Below, in pieces: positions 50,137-59,949 of a stretch of DNA of 64,000 bases. Each line of letters opens with the position of its first letter. Positions within the stretch are counted from its first letter, which is position 1. The stretch is from Dichomitus squalens LYAD-421 SS1 (Eukaryota > Basidiomycota > Agaricomycetes > Polyporales > Polyporaceae), in NCBI RefSeq assembly GCF_000275845.1, contig NW_006766884.1, forward strand, positions 1,078,193-1,142,192, written 5' to 3'. Position numbers and translations under genes: made by a program. The notes under the pieces are model-generated. The model saw only the letters and a list, made by a program, of their open reading frames with translations, did no database searches and was not told the DNA's origin.

Positions 50137-50614
50137 GATAGCGAAGTTGGCCGGGGCAACATTGTCGAAGCGCTCAGATTGAAAGTCAGCTTTATCTCGG
50201 TCAGTGGCTGAATGTCACGCTCGAGAGACCTCTTCCTATCTTTCGAATACTGCAACCCGGAACCCTTCGGAGACTGAACAAGAAAGTTTATTGAGAATGT
50301 TCAGAACACTTTGCGAAGTTACAGAAAGATCGGCGCTGCAGATCTTTTTGTGGCAGCTCACCAAGGTCAGTAAACCCTTGAAACCCTACTGAGATTGACT
50401 TGTATCGGGAGCAAATCCCTTCCGATTTCCTTCTTTGTTTTTTACAATGATATTTTTGAAGTACGTCTTCTCGCGTGTAACCCGTGCACACTTTTTGACA
50501 GGGAAATGCGAGAACTGGAGGTGTGTCAGTAGCTTCTGGGGTCAGGCGCTTAATCCGTAGCTTCTGGGGTCACACTAGTATGTTTTTGCAGTTATGTAGC
50601 TGGAATCGAACGGG
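50137..50614 (+). repeat. second copy of the 478-bp gap-flanking block
   Basis: It is identical to 49256-49733. Past 50614 it continues as unique sequence (ATACAGGGATCC), which is the true right-hand continuation if the overlap reading is correct. Confidence 0.85.
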
Positions 50615-50939
50615 ATACAGGGATCCAGACGTCATATTTCTCGACGCAGTGGACTGGACTCCTAGTCGGTTTCTAATGCCGGCAGGACGGGTATCTAGTG
50701 ACACCAGGCAGCAGCGAGCTTGGTCGCGACCATTTCCGCTTCCGAGACCGCAGGAAACAGGTACATGAATGCAATGCAATTTTCACCAACCTACTATGAG
50801 TGTTCTGTGCCTTGAGTTCAAGTACGCCTGTCGCTACGGAGGGCCGTAATGCTCTTTTGAGCCAACCTCGCTTGGATGGACCAAACACAAATGGGACTGA
50901 TCAGTAGTACCTCCCAGACTCTGATTACCCGATTGAGTA

Positions 50940-51719
50940 TCCCCGCTCAAAGTTGGCGTATTTTTGTAGCCGCCCGTATTTTGTGCATCCGTATTTTGAG
51001 ATCCAGCGCCAGCCCTTCGTCACGGCAGTGGGGTCACAGCCGCTTAGCTCAGTCGTATCTCAGCGCCATCGCGATGGCATCTAGTCAAGAGCCCCGTTCA
51101 TTGCACACCACCTCAGGACACTCAAACCTGCATGATGAGGTCTCTAGGCTGTAGACTATACACACTATGTTACCGATATCTGGTTGATCCCCCACCAGGG
51201 CATAAGTAGAGAGTGAGGATCACGATGACAGCAATGCGCAGTAGTCCTATTTTCCGGAGAAGAGTTTTTGGGCGCCCCAAGGCTGCTTGAGTTGGATGCT
51301 AGATAGCAGTAGTGGCCGACTGGTCTGAACTTCTCCCCCCCAAAAAAATTTTGCTATTCTTCACCTTCTCCGCCTCCGAGATGAGTTGCCAGAGCAGGTA
51401 GCTATCATTAGCCTGAGCCAACCCACTTGATGTTCGTTTCGAAGCGAGAGGGTCTTCAGCAGTGTTGCCGGGCTTCCAGACCTTCCCTCAGGATTGAGAC
51501 ACAGTATCCGAGGGAAGATCGCCGTGAAGTACAAGAAAGCCAAACTAGAACAAGTAGGATAGTTCACGAGGAGACTCGGAGTGTATGGAATCAACGCGCG
51601 ACGGTACGGCTGAGCTAAGCGGCCGTGACACTGTCGTGACGAAGGGCTGGCGCTGGATCTCAAAATACGGGTGCACAAAATACGGGCGGCTACGAAAATA
51701 CGCCAACTTTGAGCGGGGC
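50940..51719. mobile_element. MITE-like element, ~115-bp TIRs, TA target duplication
   Basis: The left arm 50940-51057 and right arm 51605-51719 are inverted copies with few differences; both start (T/G)CCCCGCTCAAAGTTGGCG when read inward. TA flanks both ends (50938-50939 and 51720-51721). The ~550-bp interior has no transposase-like frame. Long TIRs, a TA duplication and no coding capacity fit a non-autonomous Tc1/mariner-type element, by inference from the duplication only. Confidence 0.75.
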
Positions 51720-52030
51720 TAGTGCTTCCTTCGGCGAAATAGAGAGCGGCGTTGACACCCAAAGCGCATGATTCACTGCACCTCCATGGCAGTCGGTATC
51801 GAAAATTGCCGTCACAGGCAACAATCAGGAAAGCGAACCTCGGCGCATGGCCATATCAGAATACGTTGTCCGGAACTTGATACTATAATGACCACACGTG
51901 GAGACCATCTAAGTGCTCATGCCGAAGTTTCGTACGGAGGCAGCATGACGTTACTCGGCTCGGGTAATGCCGGAGTATGTGGTGAGTGGGCGCTTAATGC
52001 CGACAAGGCATCTGGTGCGCACTCCTTTGA

Positions 52031-53103
52031 ATGAGTACCCTCGCTTTCCTCGGACACGACTCGAGCATGCTCCGACTGTTCCCAGTTTTCGGGTCAACTC
52101 TGAGATTGCACCGGGGTGCAGGGGCCTGCTACGTATCTCACAGGGGATTCGGCACGCAGGCCACGAGATTTCCCCCTGACTTTGCGTTGTTTCCTAATAT
52201 CTTCACGGTAGACGAGCAGTGCTTGCTCCTCAAAGCCTCTCTGAAAAAATTGGATACCATGGAGAGTGGAAAGTTTCGGCGCAGGAGGAGACAATTCCTA
52301 CAAAACCATAATCCAGGGCCATCGGTTGATCCAGTGCAGGCGTTGTTCTTGCCAGATGACTTCTATGACTTCCAAGAGGCATGTTTGGCGTTCCCCAATT
52401 TCTCACACCTATTCCTCGTACTGAGTGTATCTATCTCAGGGACATTTTGACGGCGTTATCAGACGATACCGCGAGATGCACGTCACTGCATGGCCAGATG
52501 ACATGCCGGAAATTATACCACTGATAGAAAGACTGCGAAAGCTTCATCCTAACGGGGAGATACAAACACACATCCTCCATCTTGCATCAGATGGAATCAT
52601 CCTGGTAAGCTATCTTGGCTGGTGAGATGACCGGCATGAACACCAACGTTGTTTTAGCCGCATGTCGATAATGTGGAGGCAAGCGGGTACGTCTGCTCGC
52701 TCTCGATTGCTCTATCTATACGCAGCTTATGACATAGCACGTGGATTATGGGGGTATCCCTCGGAGACGAGCGTATACTGCGTCTGGAAAGATCCAATTT
52801 GCCAGAGGAGCGCTATGAGATACCACTATCCTCTGGTAGCGTTTACATCCAAAAGCAAGTGATCGTCTCCGAAGTATGAAGCGGGGGAAGACTTATGATC
52901 TTGACGTTACAGGGATGCTGTTCGGTACGACTACAAGCACTCCATCTTGCAGAGCGGCGATGGCACCCATCCTCCCAGTGAGGGAAGACAGCGTCTAAGC
53001 ATCATGATACGGGTGAGTGCTATCTGCCTCATACTGGCCGTACGTATTACTAAGACCGTTCTGGTTTCCGTATCAGGACCGCTTCATATCGCCCATGCCG
53101 TGA
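52031..53103 (+). CDS. ALKBH7-like mitochondrial 2OG dioxygenase
   Basis: Exons 52031-52378, 52440-52604, 52658-52686, 52738-52855, 52914-53012 and 53077-53103 give 261 aa. Family marks: FPNIFTVDEQCLLLKASLKKLD, LFLPDDFYDFQEGHFDGVI, LHLASDGIILPHVDN with the iron pair H173/D175, WIMGVSLGDERILRLE, the distal His near 229 in YDYKHSIL, and RQRLSIMIRDRF with the 2-oxoglutarate Arg. The N-terminus is Arg/Ser/Gly-rich (MLRLFPVFGSTLRLHRGAG) and looks like a mitochondrial presequence; the second Met (52067) is an alternative start. Human ALKBH7 acts in mitochondria in fat metabolism and programmed necrosis; the fungal role is unknown. Introns 1 and 4 use GC donors (GCATGT and GCAAGT), needed to keep QEGHFDG and IQKDAVRYD. 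Confidence 0.9.
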
Positions 53104-53355
53104 GAGGGTATTACTCTACTGTCGTTCTCCGCGTGCTGTATATGGCGTTCAGCAATGACGCCGCTCAATGAACTTAGGGAATGATGTTTCGTAAGCATAG
53201 ATGCAGGAACGTAGGCATCACATAATAAACGGCTAGTAGCCGCGCATGCAACCCCACATTGTAACGCTCTCTCGGGTACCTAGGGACATATCGAGATATC
53301 CAAAGGCGCGCTGGTTAGCACGAACGCACCAATGGACAGCCACTTGCTACAGAAC

Positions 53356-54860
53356 TCACGGTGAACGTGTAATTGCTTGCAAGGTTCGCCACACGTCTTC
53401 ATGGGCGACGGCAAACTGTACTAGCACTTCCTCAATCGTGCATTGAATGGTCCGTAAGTAGTCTATGGACGCCAATGATGAGTGAAGCGCCAGAAGCATC
53501 GAGGCTGAAAACGCACTTACCTCCACGGGTTAATGAGGGGGATCCGCGGGAGGCACTGTCGCCACAGCTACGTTTATAACAAGGTTCGTAAAGGGCAGAA
53601 GACTCACCTGGCCTCCGCAAATGTCGTGGAAGAAGCGGTGGCTGGGGCTGAGGGCCCAGTGGAAACGGTTGAGACTCTGATACCCAACGGCTCAAGCACC
53701 CGCCGCAAGTACTGGGCGGTGGAGAGAAGAGTTCTGTCCTGCAACTCATGTAGAGAAGCAGGCCATGGTTGATGATCGGCTGCATTCAATTGTGCAGAGC
53801 CGCAGGGTGAATCAATGGTCACCCCTCATGCAAATCAGGTGAGGTCGAGGTTACTTACAGGAGAGCACCATGACGACGCGCCCGGATGCAGCCGTGAGCG
53901 TGTCCACATAGTCCTGGACTAGGGACACGGGCTCAACGAGGCATTCACGGAGAACTTCACACCACGCTGAGACGCCGAAGTGGAGGTCCTCCTGGATACT
54001 CTGCAGGGTCTTCGCGGCATGCGGCGACGAGACTGAGCAGTCATGGTATATGCATAGGTCCATTATTCCGTCAACCGAGTATTGCCCGGAAAAGGCGGGT
54101 TACCACGTACCGCTCGAGGGGAGCACCACAAGTGCGACCAGGTGGAGATGATGGGCCACGCAGTAGGCGTCAACGGTCTCGACCGCACGCGTTCTCTGCG
54201 CGTCTGACTTCATGTCCAAGACGATTGGTGCTACGAGACCCCAAGGTGACTTCGATTGGCCGGATCTTTTTATCCTCTGGTGCCATTCTTGAATAAGCTA
54301 CCAGGAGCGGTGAGCGACGGTGGGACTAGGGGAAAACCACGCGGATCGCTCTCTTACCGAAGACACATTCGGACCGTCTACGTCAGAGGGGGACCGTGCT
54401 TGAGGGCTGTCTGGGCAAAGCACAAAGACAGTGTAGCCCAGCTGTGAGAAGTTCACAGCAATGTGCCTGCCTAGTTCTGCGAAGTAATTGGTCGGTGCCC
54501 GGGAACCGCTATAGTGAGCGATTCGTGCGATACATCGGCACCCCCTCCTATCGGACTACACATACCATCATTTCCGCCCACTACAACAACAGCACTTTCT
54601 CTCGGGCCGTACACCTGACACGGAGACAGGCGCAAGATATAGCAGAGCAGTTCATGCGCCGCAACACAAACGCGCTCCACGACTAAGAAAGCTCCGAGTA
54701 GCAGCCGGATAGAGACATATAGGACACGGCTCATGTTTTGAAGCGTGTTCGTCCTGCTCGCATTGTGGGCGTTACCGGGAGGTAACTTGATCGGTGCTTG
54801 GTCAACATGAGGCAAAAGTGGTGGCGCCCCCGCGGTAGACAACTCAGGCGTTCCTTGCAT
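53356..54860 (-). CDS. SDR-like Rossmann protein, probable pseudoenzyme
   Basis: Exons 54860-54566, 54476-54358, 54297-54111, 54032-53859, 53779-53608, 53555-53521 and 53462-53356 give 362 aa. A hydrophobic segment (SIRLLLGAFLVVERVCV) precedes the Rossmann fold VVVVGGNDELGRHIA, the dinucleotide-binding turn. Later come LHLVALVVLPSS (NNAG strand equivalent), GRVVMVLSS (catalytic-Ser strand) and LLSTAQYLRRVLEPLGIRVSTV. Where classical SDRs have YxxxK, this reads LHELQDRTLLS, so Tyr and Lys appear to be missing. Fungal DUF1776-type proteins have a similar membrane-plus-SDR layout, which I offer as a possibility only. The start may instead lie at 54965 (MAELLSIFYEICS) with an extra intron. It is convergent with the ALKBH7-like gene. 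Confidence 0.7.
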
Positions 54861-55552
54861 GCTCGAGGGGTTTCGATGAGAACTGGGGTGCTAGGAGACG
54901 AGGGCGAGTGAGAACCTGGCCAAAGGCTACATATTTCATAGAAGATGCTGAGAAGTTCGGCCATAGAGGGGCGCTTAGATCACCTCCTATCTTGCCGGCG
55001 TATCGCGCGAACGTTAGGCCGCCGGCCCGACCTCCATAGCGGACGATCGGGGATCGGACATACTTAGGCAGCCAACATGGACAAGACAGATCGCGTTCGT
55101 TTCGGGTAGGAGGAGAGGAAGCGCAGGAGGAAGCATTGGACCCAGCTGTTGGTTTGAGCTGCGAGAGTGAGACCTGTCATCTGGCTTCAACGACATCCTA
55201 CCTCCTCTCCCTGTCTGGATCATTCTCGGAGGTCGAGGCAGGTCGTCATTTGCACGATCCTCGCTGGCATCCAGAAGAACTTCCCGCAGAATGTCCTCTC
55301 AGAAACCATGATGCCTCACACAAAATTGGGGCGCAAAGTCCATGTAGTTCGGAACCGCTCTATATCTGCTACAGTTCCCATCTAATAAACTAGCTTCTCG
55401 AGCAGGTACAGTACGAGTCCGTGGTAAATGTCTAAGCCGCGTGTGCCAATGATGGGGTATGAGGAGCGCAATGATACAATCTAGTGAGTCCATGCAGTCC
55501 GACAAGCAATATACTTTTGGTATGAAGTGGTGGCATCCGTCCTACCAAAGGA
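54861..55552. other. spacer, no gene recognised
   Basis: It holds the possible alternative first exon of the SDR-like gene (54965 leftward). A plus-strand frame at 55136-55393 has a plausible length but no motif. Nothing else is supported. Confidence 0.35.
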
Positions 55553-55947
55553 CTAAGCGGATTTTGAGATGCTGTTCACACTAGACAAACTAAACGTAAT
55601 GAGCCCTCGTGCAAGAACGTGTGCCATAGGAAACGCATACGCACGGTAACTTCACAGGGTTGGGACTCCCGTCGTCAAGCTTTATAACAACATAACGAAG
55701 ACCCTGGATGTCGCGTCAGCATGACAGCGTGTGAAGCAGCGATGCGCTCACCTCGATGGTCTCCGTGTTCTGTACAGTTCCTGTGCGAGTCTTGCCGCAC
55801 TCAAGGAAGAACACTCGGGTGCCGATCTAAGGGAGGGGTCAGGCCAACGGGGAATTGGAATAAGTGTGGCCACCTACGGGGAAAGGGTCCATAAGCGTCG
55901 TAAACAGTGGGTCAATGGCTAGCGGGGGATGGCATACCTACAAACAT
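55553..55947 (-). CDS. small basidiomycete protein, SH3-like, hypothetical
   Basis: Exons 55826-55752, 55703-55645 and 55589-55553 join in frame to IGTRVFFLECGKTRTGTVQ, NTETIEGLRYVVIKLDDG and SPNPVKLPLSSVNSISKSA, then a stop. The first exon is uncertain: ATGTTT at 55947-55942 would give 58 aa through a 115-bp intron. Alternating beta-type residues around a GKTxxGTVQ and VVIKLDDG core look like a small SH3-like or KOW-like barrel. Short proteins of this build are common, unnamed, in Agaricomycetes (memory, not a search). All three splice junctions are GT-AG, and the frame closes within 37 nt of the last acceptor. Function unknown. Confidence 0.5.
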
Positions 55948-56786
55948 CTTGGTCTCCTTTATACTTTCCGAGGCTAAGGGGAAGCTAGGGCGAAGCGACA
56001 AGTTGACGAAGCTCTCGGTACACGGCCCAGCTTTGTACGCCAACGGGCGTCATATTGTTCATTTTTCTTGAGGGTTGTTAAAGGGGACATCTTATTCTTG
56101 GATGGATGTTCTCCATGAAGGGGCGGTCCAGAAGGCGCGCCGGAAGGGAATGGCAGATCAAACCGGGGCACGCGTACGTGAGAAAGCACGACATACAGCA
56201 GGGGTCCAGATCAGAGAGAGATGAGAGGCAATGAGTGGGCTCAGAGGAGCTGCTTCGCGGGAAGATGGGCAGAAGAGACCGGCTCAAGGGGAATGCCCCC
56301 CCTCCTTCGCCGGTCAACCACGAGAATCGCGAACAGTCAGGAGTATATTCCTTACCTTAATATGGACTCTGCACGCACGCAGTACGCATGGTTGAATGCA
56401 CACAGCCGGCTCGCCCAGAACTTGCTTACCCGACTGCCACAAGATAAGCTTAGCGGCGACGGCATCTGTGCAGTGTGCGAAATCTGAACAGGTCTGTTCC
56501 CATTCAGCGTTAGGGTCCAGGTGTCGCTGTAACAGGTAGTAACTTCGATGATAAAGGAAGCTTTTCCGGAAAGCATGGACCTAGACCAAGAAGCAGAAGA
56601 GGCCATTGAAGTTTAAGCCAAACGAGAACCCGATTAGCTATGCATGTAAGGGGCGATAGGGCAACATACGAGTGAAGAACCTCGCAATTCACCTTGCTGT
56701 TGTCTGCATGTTCGTTACGTAAGAAGCGCCCACTCAATCCCGAGCACGATCTTCTACTCCTAGTCCTTTAGTTTCGTCCATCCGTG
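55948..56786. other. spacer upstream of LST8
   Basis: About 840 bp include the promoters of the small minus-strand gene and of LST8. A plus frame at 56221-56487 shows no motif. No RNA gene or repeat is seen. Confidence 0.4.
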
Positions 56787-58374
56787 ATGCCTGTGCAGAC
56801 CCCTTCTTCTCGGTCTACTGCTGCTACTGCTGCCCGCACGGATATGTCTGTCATCCTTGTAACTGGTTCCTACGATCACGAAATTCGCTTCTGGGAGGCC
56901 TGGAGCGGTATTTGTTCCCGGACTATACCCAGGGCTGCTGAATCTGGAGTGAGGGCCCCGTTTGTCATGTGCGTCCATAACATCCGGTTCACATACCCAC
57001 TGCGTCGTGTTCCAACAGCAAGTCAACCGACTCGCAATCTCCCCTGAGTGAGCTACCGCTACACCATATTTTCTCGACCTTTCCTCATACTACGCAATTC
57101 GGCGTCTAGCAAACGACTCTTGGCTGCAGCCATCCACAAGAAGGCATACATTTACGAGATCGCTGCAGCGCCATCTGCGGGACCGGTACGTTAATCTACT
57201 TAGAAGGCTCAGTGTCCATGTTACATTGTCCCTCGGACCCGCAGGTTGCGATTTATGAGGGCCACAATGGTAATATCACCGCTGTGTGCTTCCATAGCGA
57301 AGGGAAGTGGTTGGTGACTGGCAGCGAGGATGGCACCATCAAGATTTGGGACCTTCGGTACGCTTGTACCTCCTTCCATCGTACTGTTGTAAGTGAATAT
57401 TCGAGGGTGCTCCGAATACAGAAGTAGCAGTCACCTGCATCGCAACTACGACAACGAAGCCCCAGGTACAACGAGCATACAGAGAGTACACCCTGACCGC
57501 TAATACATTTTCGGGATGTAGTGAACGACGTAGTGGTACATCCCAATCAGGGCGAGCTTATCTCATGCGACCAAGCTGGGAGGATCAAGCAGTGGGACTT
57601 GTCGGAGAACATTTGCACTCACGAGTTGGTGCGTCCATTCGCTAACTTGGTTCACCTCTTGCCCATCCATGAAACTCCAGACTCCAGGAGGAGATACGCC
57701 GATGCGTTCCATAAGTCTCGCTTCTGACGGCTCCTGCCTCGTCGCGGGTAGTGTCAAGGTATGGCGCGTTCGAATACAATGAGATCATGCGCTAACCGGT
57801 ATTGGTGTAGGGAAAGTGCTATGTATGGAAGATCAACGATGAGAGATCGGACCTACCAAGGTTCCAGGCCGTCACCATGTTCCAAGCTCACACGAAGTAC
57901 CTCACCCGGCTACTGTTAAGCCCTGATGTCAAGTGAGCGGTCCCTCGTTCTTCTACTTAGTTCGAGATGACGCCAATGACGACGTCAAACTAGATATCTT
58001 GCGACCTGTTCTGCTGATACCACCGTAAAAATCTGGTCAATATCGCCAAACTATGAATTTAAGCTGGATAAGACATTGCAAGGTCACCAACGCTGGGTCT
58101 GGGACTGTGCATTCAGCGCCGACTCCGCATATCTAGTGACAGGTGTGGCTGCAGCGCACATTACATGCCAGCCGATCCCTTGTTTCTAATTTATGTGTGT
58201 AAAGCGTCCTCCGACCACACAGCGCGGCTGTGGGACATGTCGACGGGAGAAACGGTACGGCAATACAATGGACATCAGAAAGGTTCGGAAGGCATTCGGA
58301 TGCGATTTGACTTACGCTGACACGCCTTCTCACCAGCGGTGGTCTGTTGTGCGTTGCACGATGGGGCAGGCTAG
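56787..58374 (+). CDS. LST8: TOR complex WD40 subunit Lst8
   Basis: Exons 56787-56948, 57019-57047, 57110-57185, 57245-57357, 57428-57465, 57522-57628, 57681-57758, 57811-57932, 57994-58142, 58205-58282 and 58337-58374 give 329 aa. It is one seven-blade WD40 propeller with the family's telltale strings: [107 protein letters not shown] and [10 protein letters not shown]. Role: a core subunit of TORC1 and TORC2 that binds the kinase domain. In the fifth exon (38 nt) the acceptor is chosen at GTAG; using GAAG would add one Ser. Residues ~1-20 are a Ser/Thr/Ala-rich lead; the Met at residue 20 could be the functional start. Confidence 0.95.
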
Positions 58375-59949
58375 ATTTGCACCCCGTTCTCCTCGTGTCT
58401 CGAGCATGCAGGGAATCTACGCTGTGGTGGATGAGCCCTTTGTACCGGTATTCTTTTGCGAAGCCATAAAAGGCCTGATCCGGCAGGAGGTTCTTGACTG
58501 CGATTCTCAGGGAGATGGAGCGTTTCCGTTTGTCTTCGGGAACCGTTCCATGGTACGTCACGGCAGACTCGCCCTGACACTTCTTTCCGAGTGCACCTCA
58601 ACACGAGTTATTCTAGGCCTGGCCCCACGCAGAATCTTCCGAGGTAGGTGGGACGAGGGCTATTGGAGTCGTGCGTGGCATTCGACAGAAGTCTACGCAC
58701 GCCAGCCAAGGTTCGATCTGATGGAATCGCTTCCTGATTGCGATCTGCTCCATGGTCCCGCGTGACAGAGTATGCAGCGGGAAGCACACGAATTGGATAG
58801 ACTCGATCACTCGACGCTTGGGGACTCGGGGCTCGGAGCAGCGGAATGTGCACCGGAACACATACCGTCCGACGCTCCTTGGACTCTCACGGTTAGTGCC
58901 CCTGCGGCCCATGGTCTGCACGTCGTCTTCCCAAGTTTCAAGCCTCAACGAACTCGATGAGAACCCCATGGTACACATGTACGGAATATTCGAGCAATTC
59001 TAACAGCCTAGGGTGAAATCGTCTCGACGGTCCGGGGCGGATGGACGGTGCCTGCTGGCCAGCGCGGTGACGCGCATCGCGGTCAGCCTCCCCGGGCCGA
59101 GCTGGCTGTCAAGGATTTCTCCGAGGTACCGCGCAGTTTCGACGCGATGGAGAGGCCTTGAAGTTTGAACTCTGGAGCCTGAAGCTTCGCGTTTGCCTGA
59201 ACGAAGGGCGAGGCAACGTCGGAGTAGGGTCCAGATATGGCGATCTGAGCGCCGTGGTGGCGAGCTTCGTCGTATAGTGCAAGGGACGAGAATGGATCTA
59301 TGCTGACGTTGGAGGTCCAGCAGCAGGGGGTGGCGTTTATGTTTCTGGCGGGACGATCATGAAATCGTGCCGCAGTTAGCGAAGGGCAGGCATTGCATCG
59401 TTTCTGTTTGTTCTGAATACAGCGAAGGTGCTAGGTGCGGTAGTTTGAGTTGTAGGGGTGGCACCAGCCAGCGAGGCCGGTCTATCGTATGCAGGGGTAC
59501 ATTGAGAAGAGACATGGGGCGCTGGGGGGATTAACGGTAGAGGATGTCCGGCGGGGTTCCGCGTGCAAAGGGAGATTAGATCAGATGCGTGCGAGATGAT
59601 GAGCAGATTATGGCGATTTTGACAGGGATTAGATCTATGGGGCCTGTGATTGGACGAGAAGGAGATAAGATAGCGAAAGAAAGTGGCTCGACTAAAGTCG
59701 ATCGACTATCGGGAGAGTCGGGTGAAGGCGGCACGCGGTGCTTGAACGCAAACCCCACTGACTCCAGTCTGCAGCCTCTGCTCTGACTCGAAAGTCCGCA
59801 CAAAATTGCGCTGTGGCGTCTCAAGCCTCTTTGTGCTCTTCCGTCAGCCCTTGCACCCGGACCACCACCATCGCCCCTCTCCAGCGCACCCCCATCTGCC
59901 TGGTCGCTCCCCATCTGCCGCTTAGATCCGCCAACTCCGCTATCGTTCT
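58375..59949. other. spacer with no supported gene
   Basis: About 1.6 kb follows LST8. Frames on both strands are present (for example minus around 58613-58978 and 58371-58604), but I recognise none, and none closes with convincing introns. The stretch 59040-59350 has codon-like GC content and may be an eroded gene or element. The last ~200 bp are C-rich promoter of GLT1. Confidence 0.4.

Noticed and set aside
49256..50614. True tandem duplication carrying two copies of a 62-aa ORF
   Set aside because: The copies are identical base for base and both end at the N gap, so an assembly overlap is the simpler reading.
50585..50640. tRNA gene or tRNA-derived SINE on the minus strand (CGTTCGATTCC resembles a B box)
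   Set aside because: The T stem does not pair around the motif, and no acceptor stem or A box fits at the right distance.
58133..58604. Minus-strand gene overlapping the 3' end of LST8
   Set aside because: The frame runs antisense through LST8 exons 10 and 11, and its stop-free state reflects their codon content. No family is recognised.
59080..59155. Non-LTR reverse-transcriptase remnant on the minus strand (ETARYLGEILDSQL resembles the YLGV-LD motif)
   Set aside because: The match is one short motif with no upstream FADD-type box and no downstream helix. A TBLASTN against fungal Tad-type elements would be needed.
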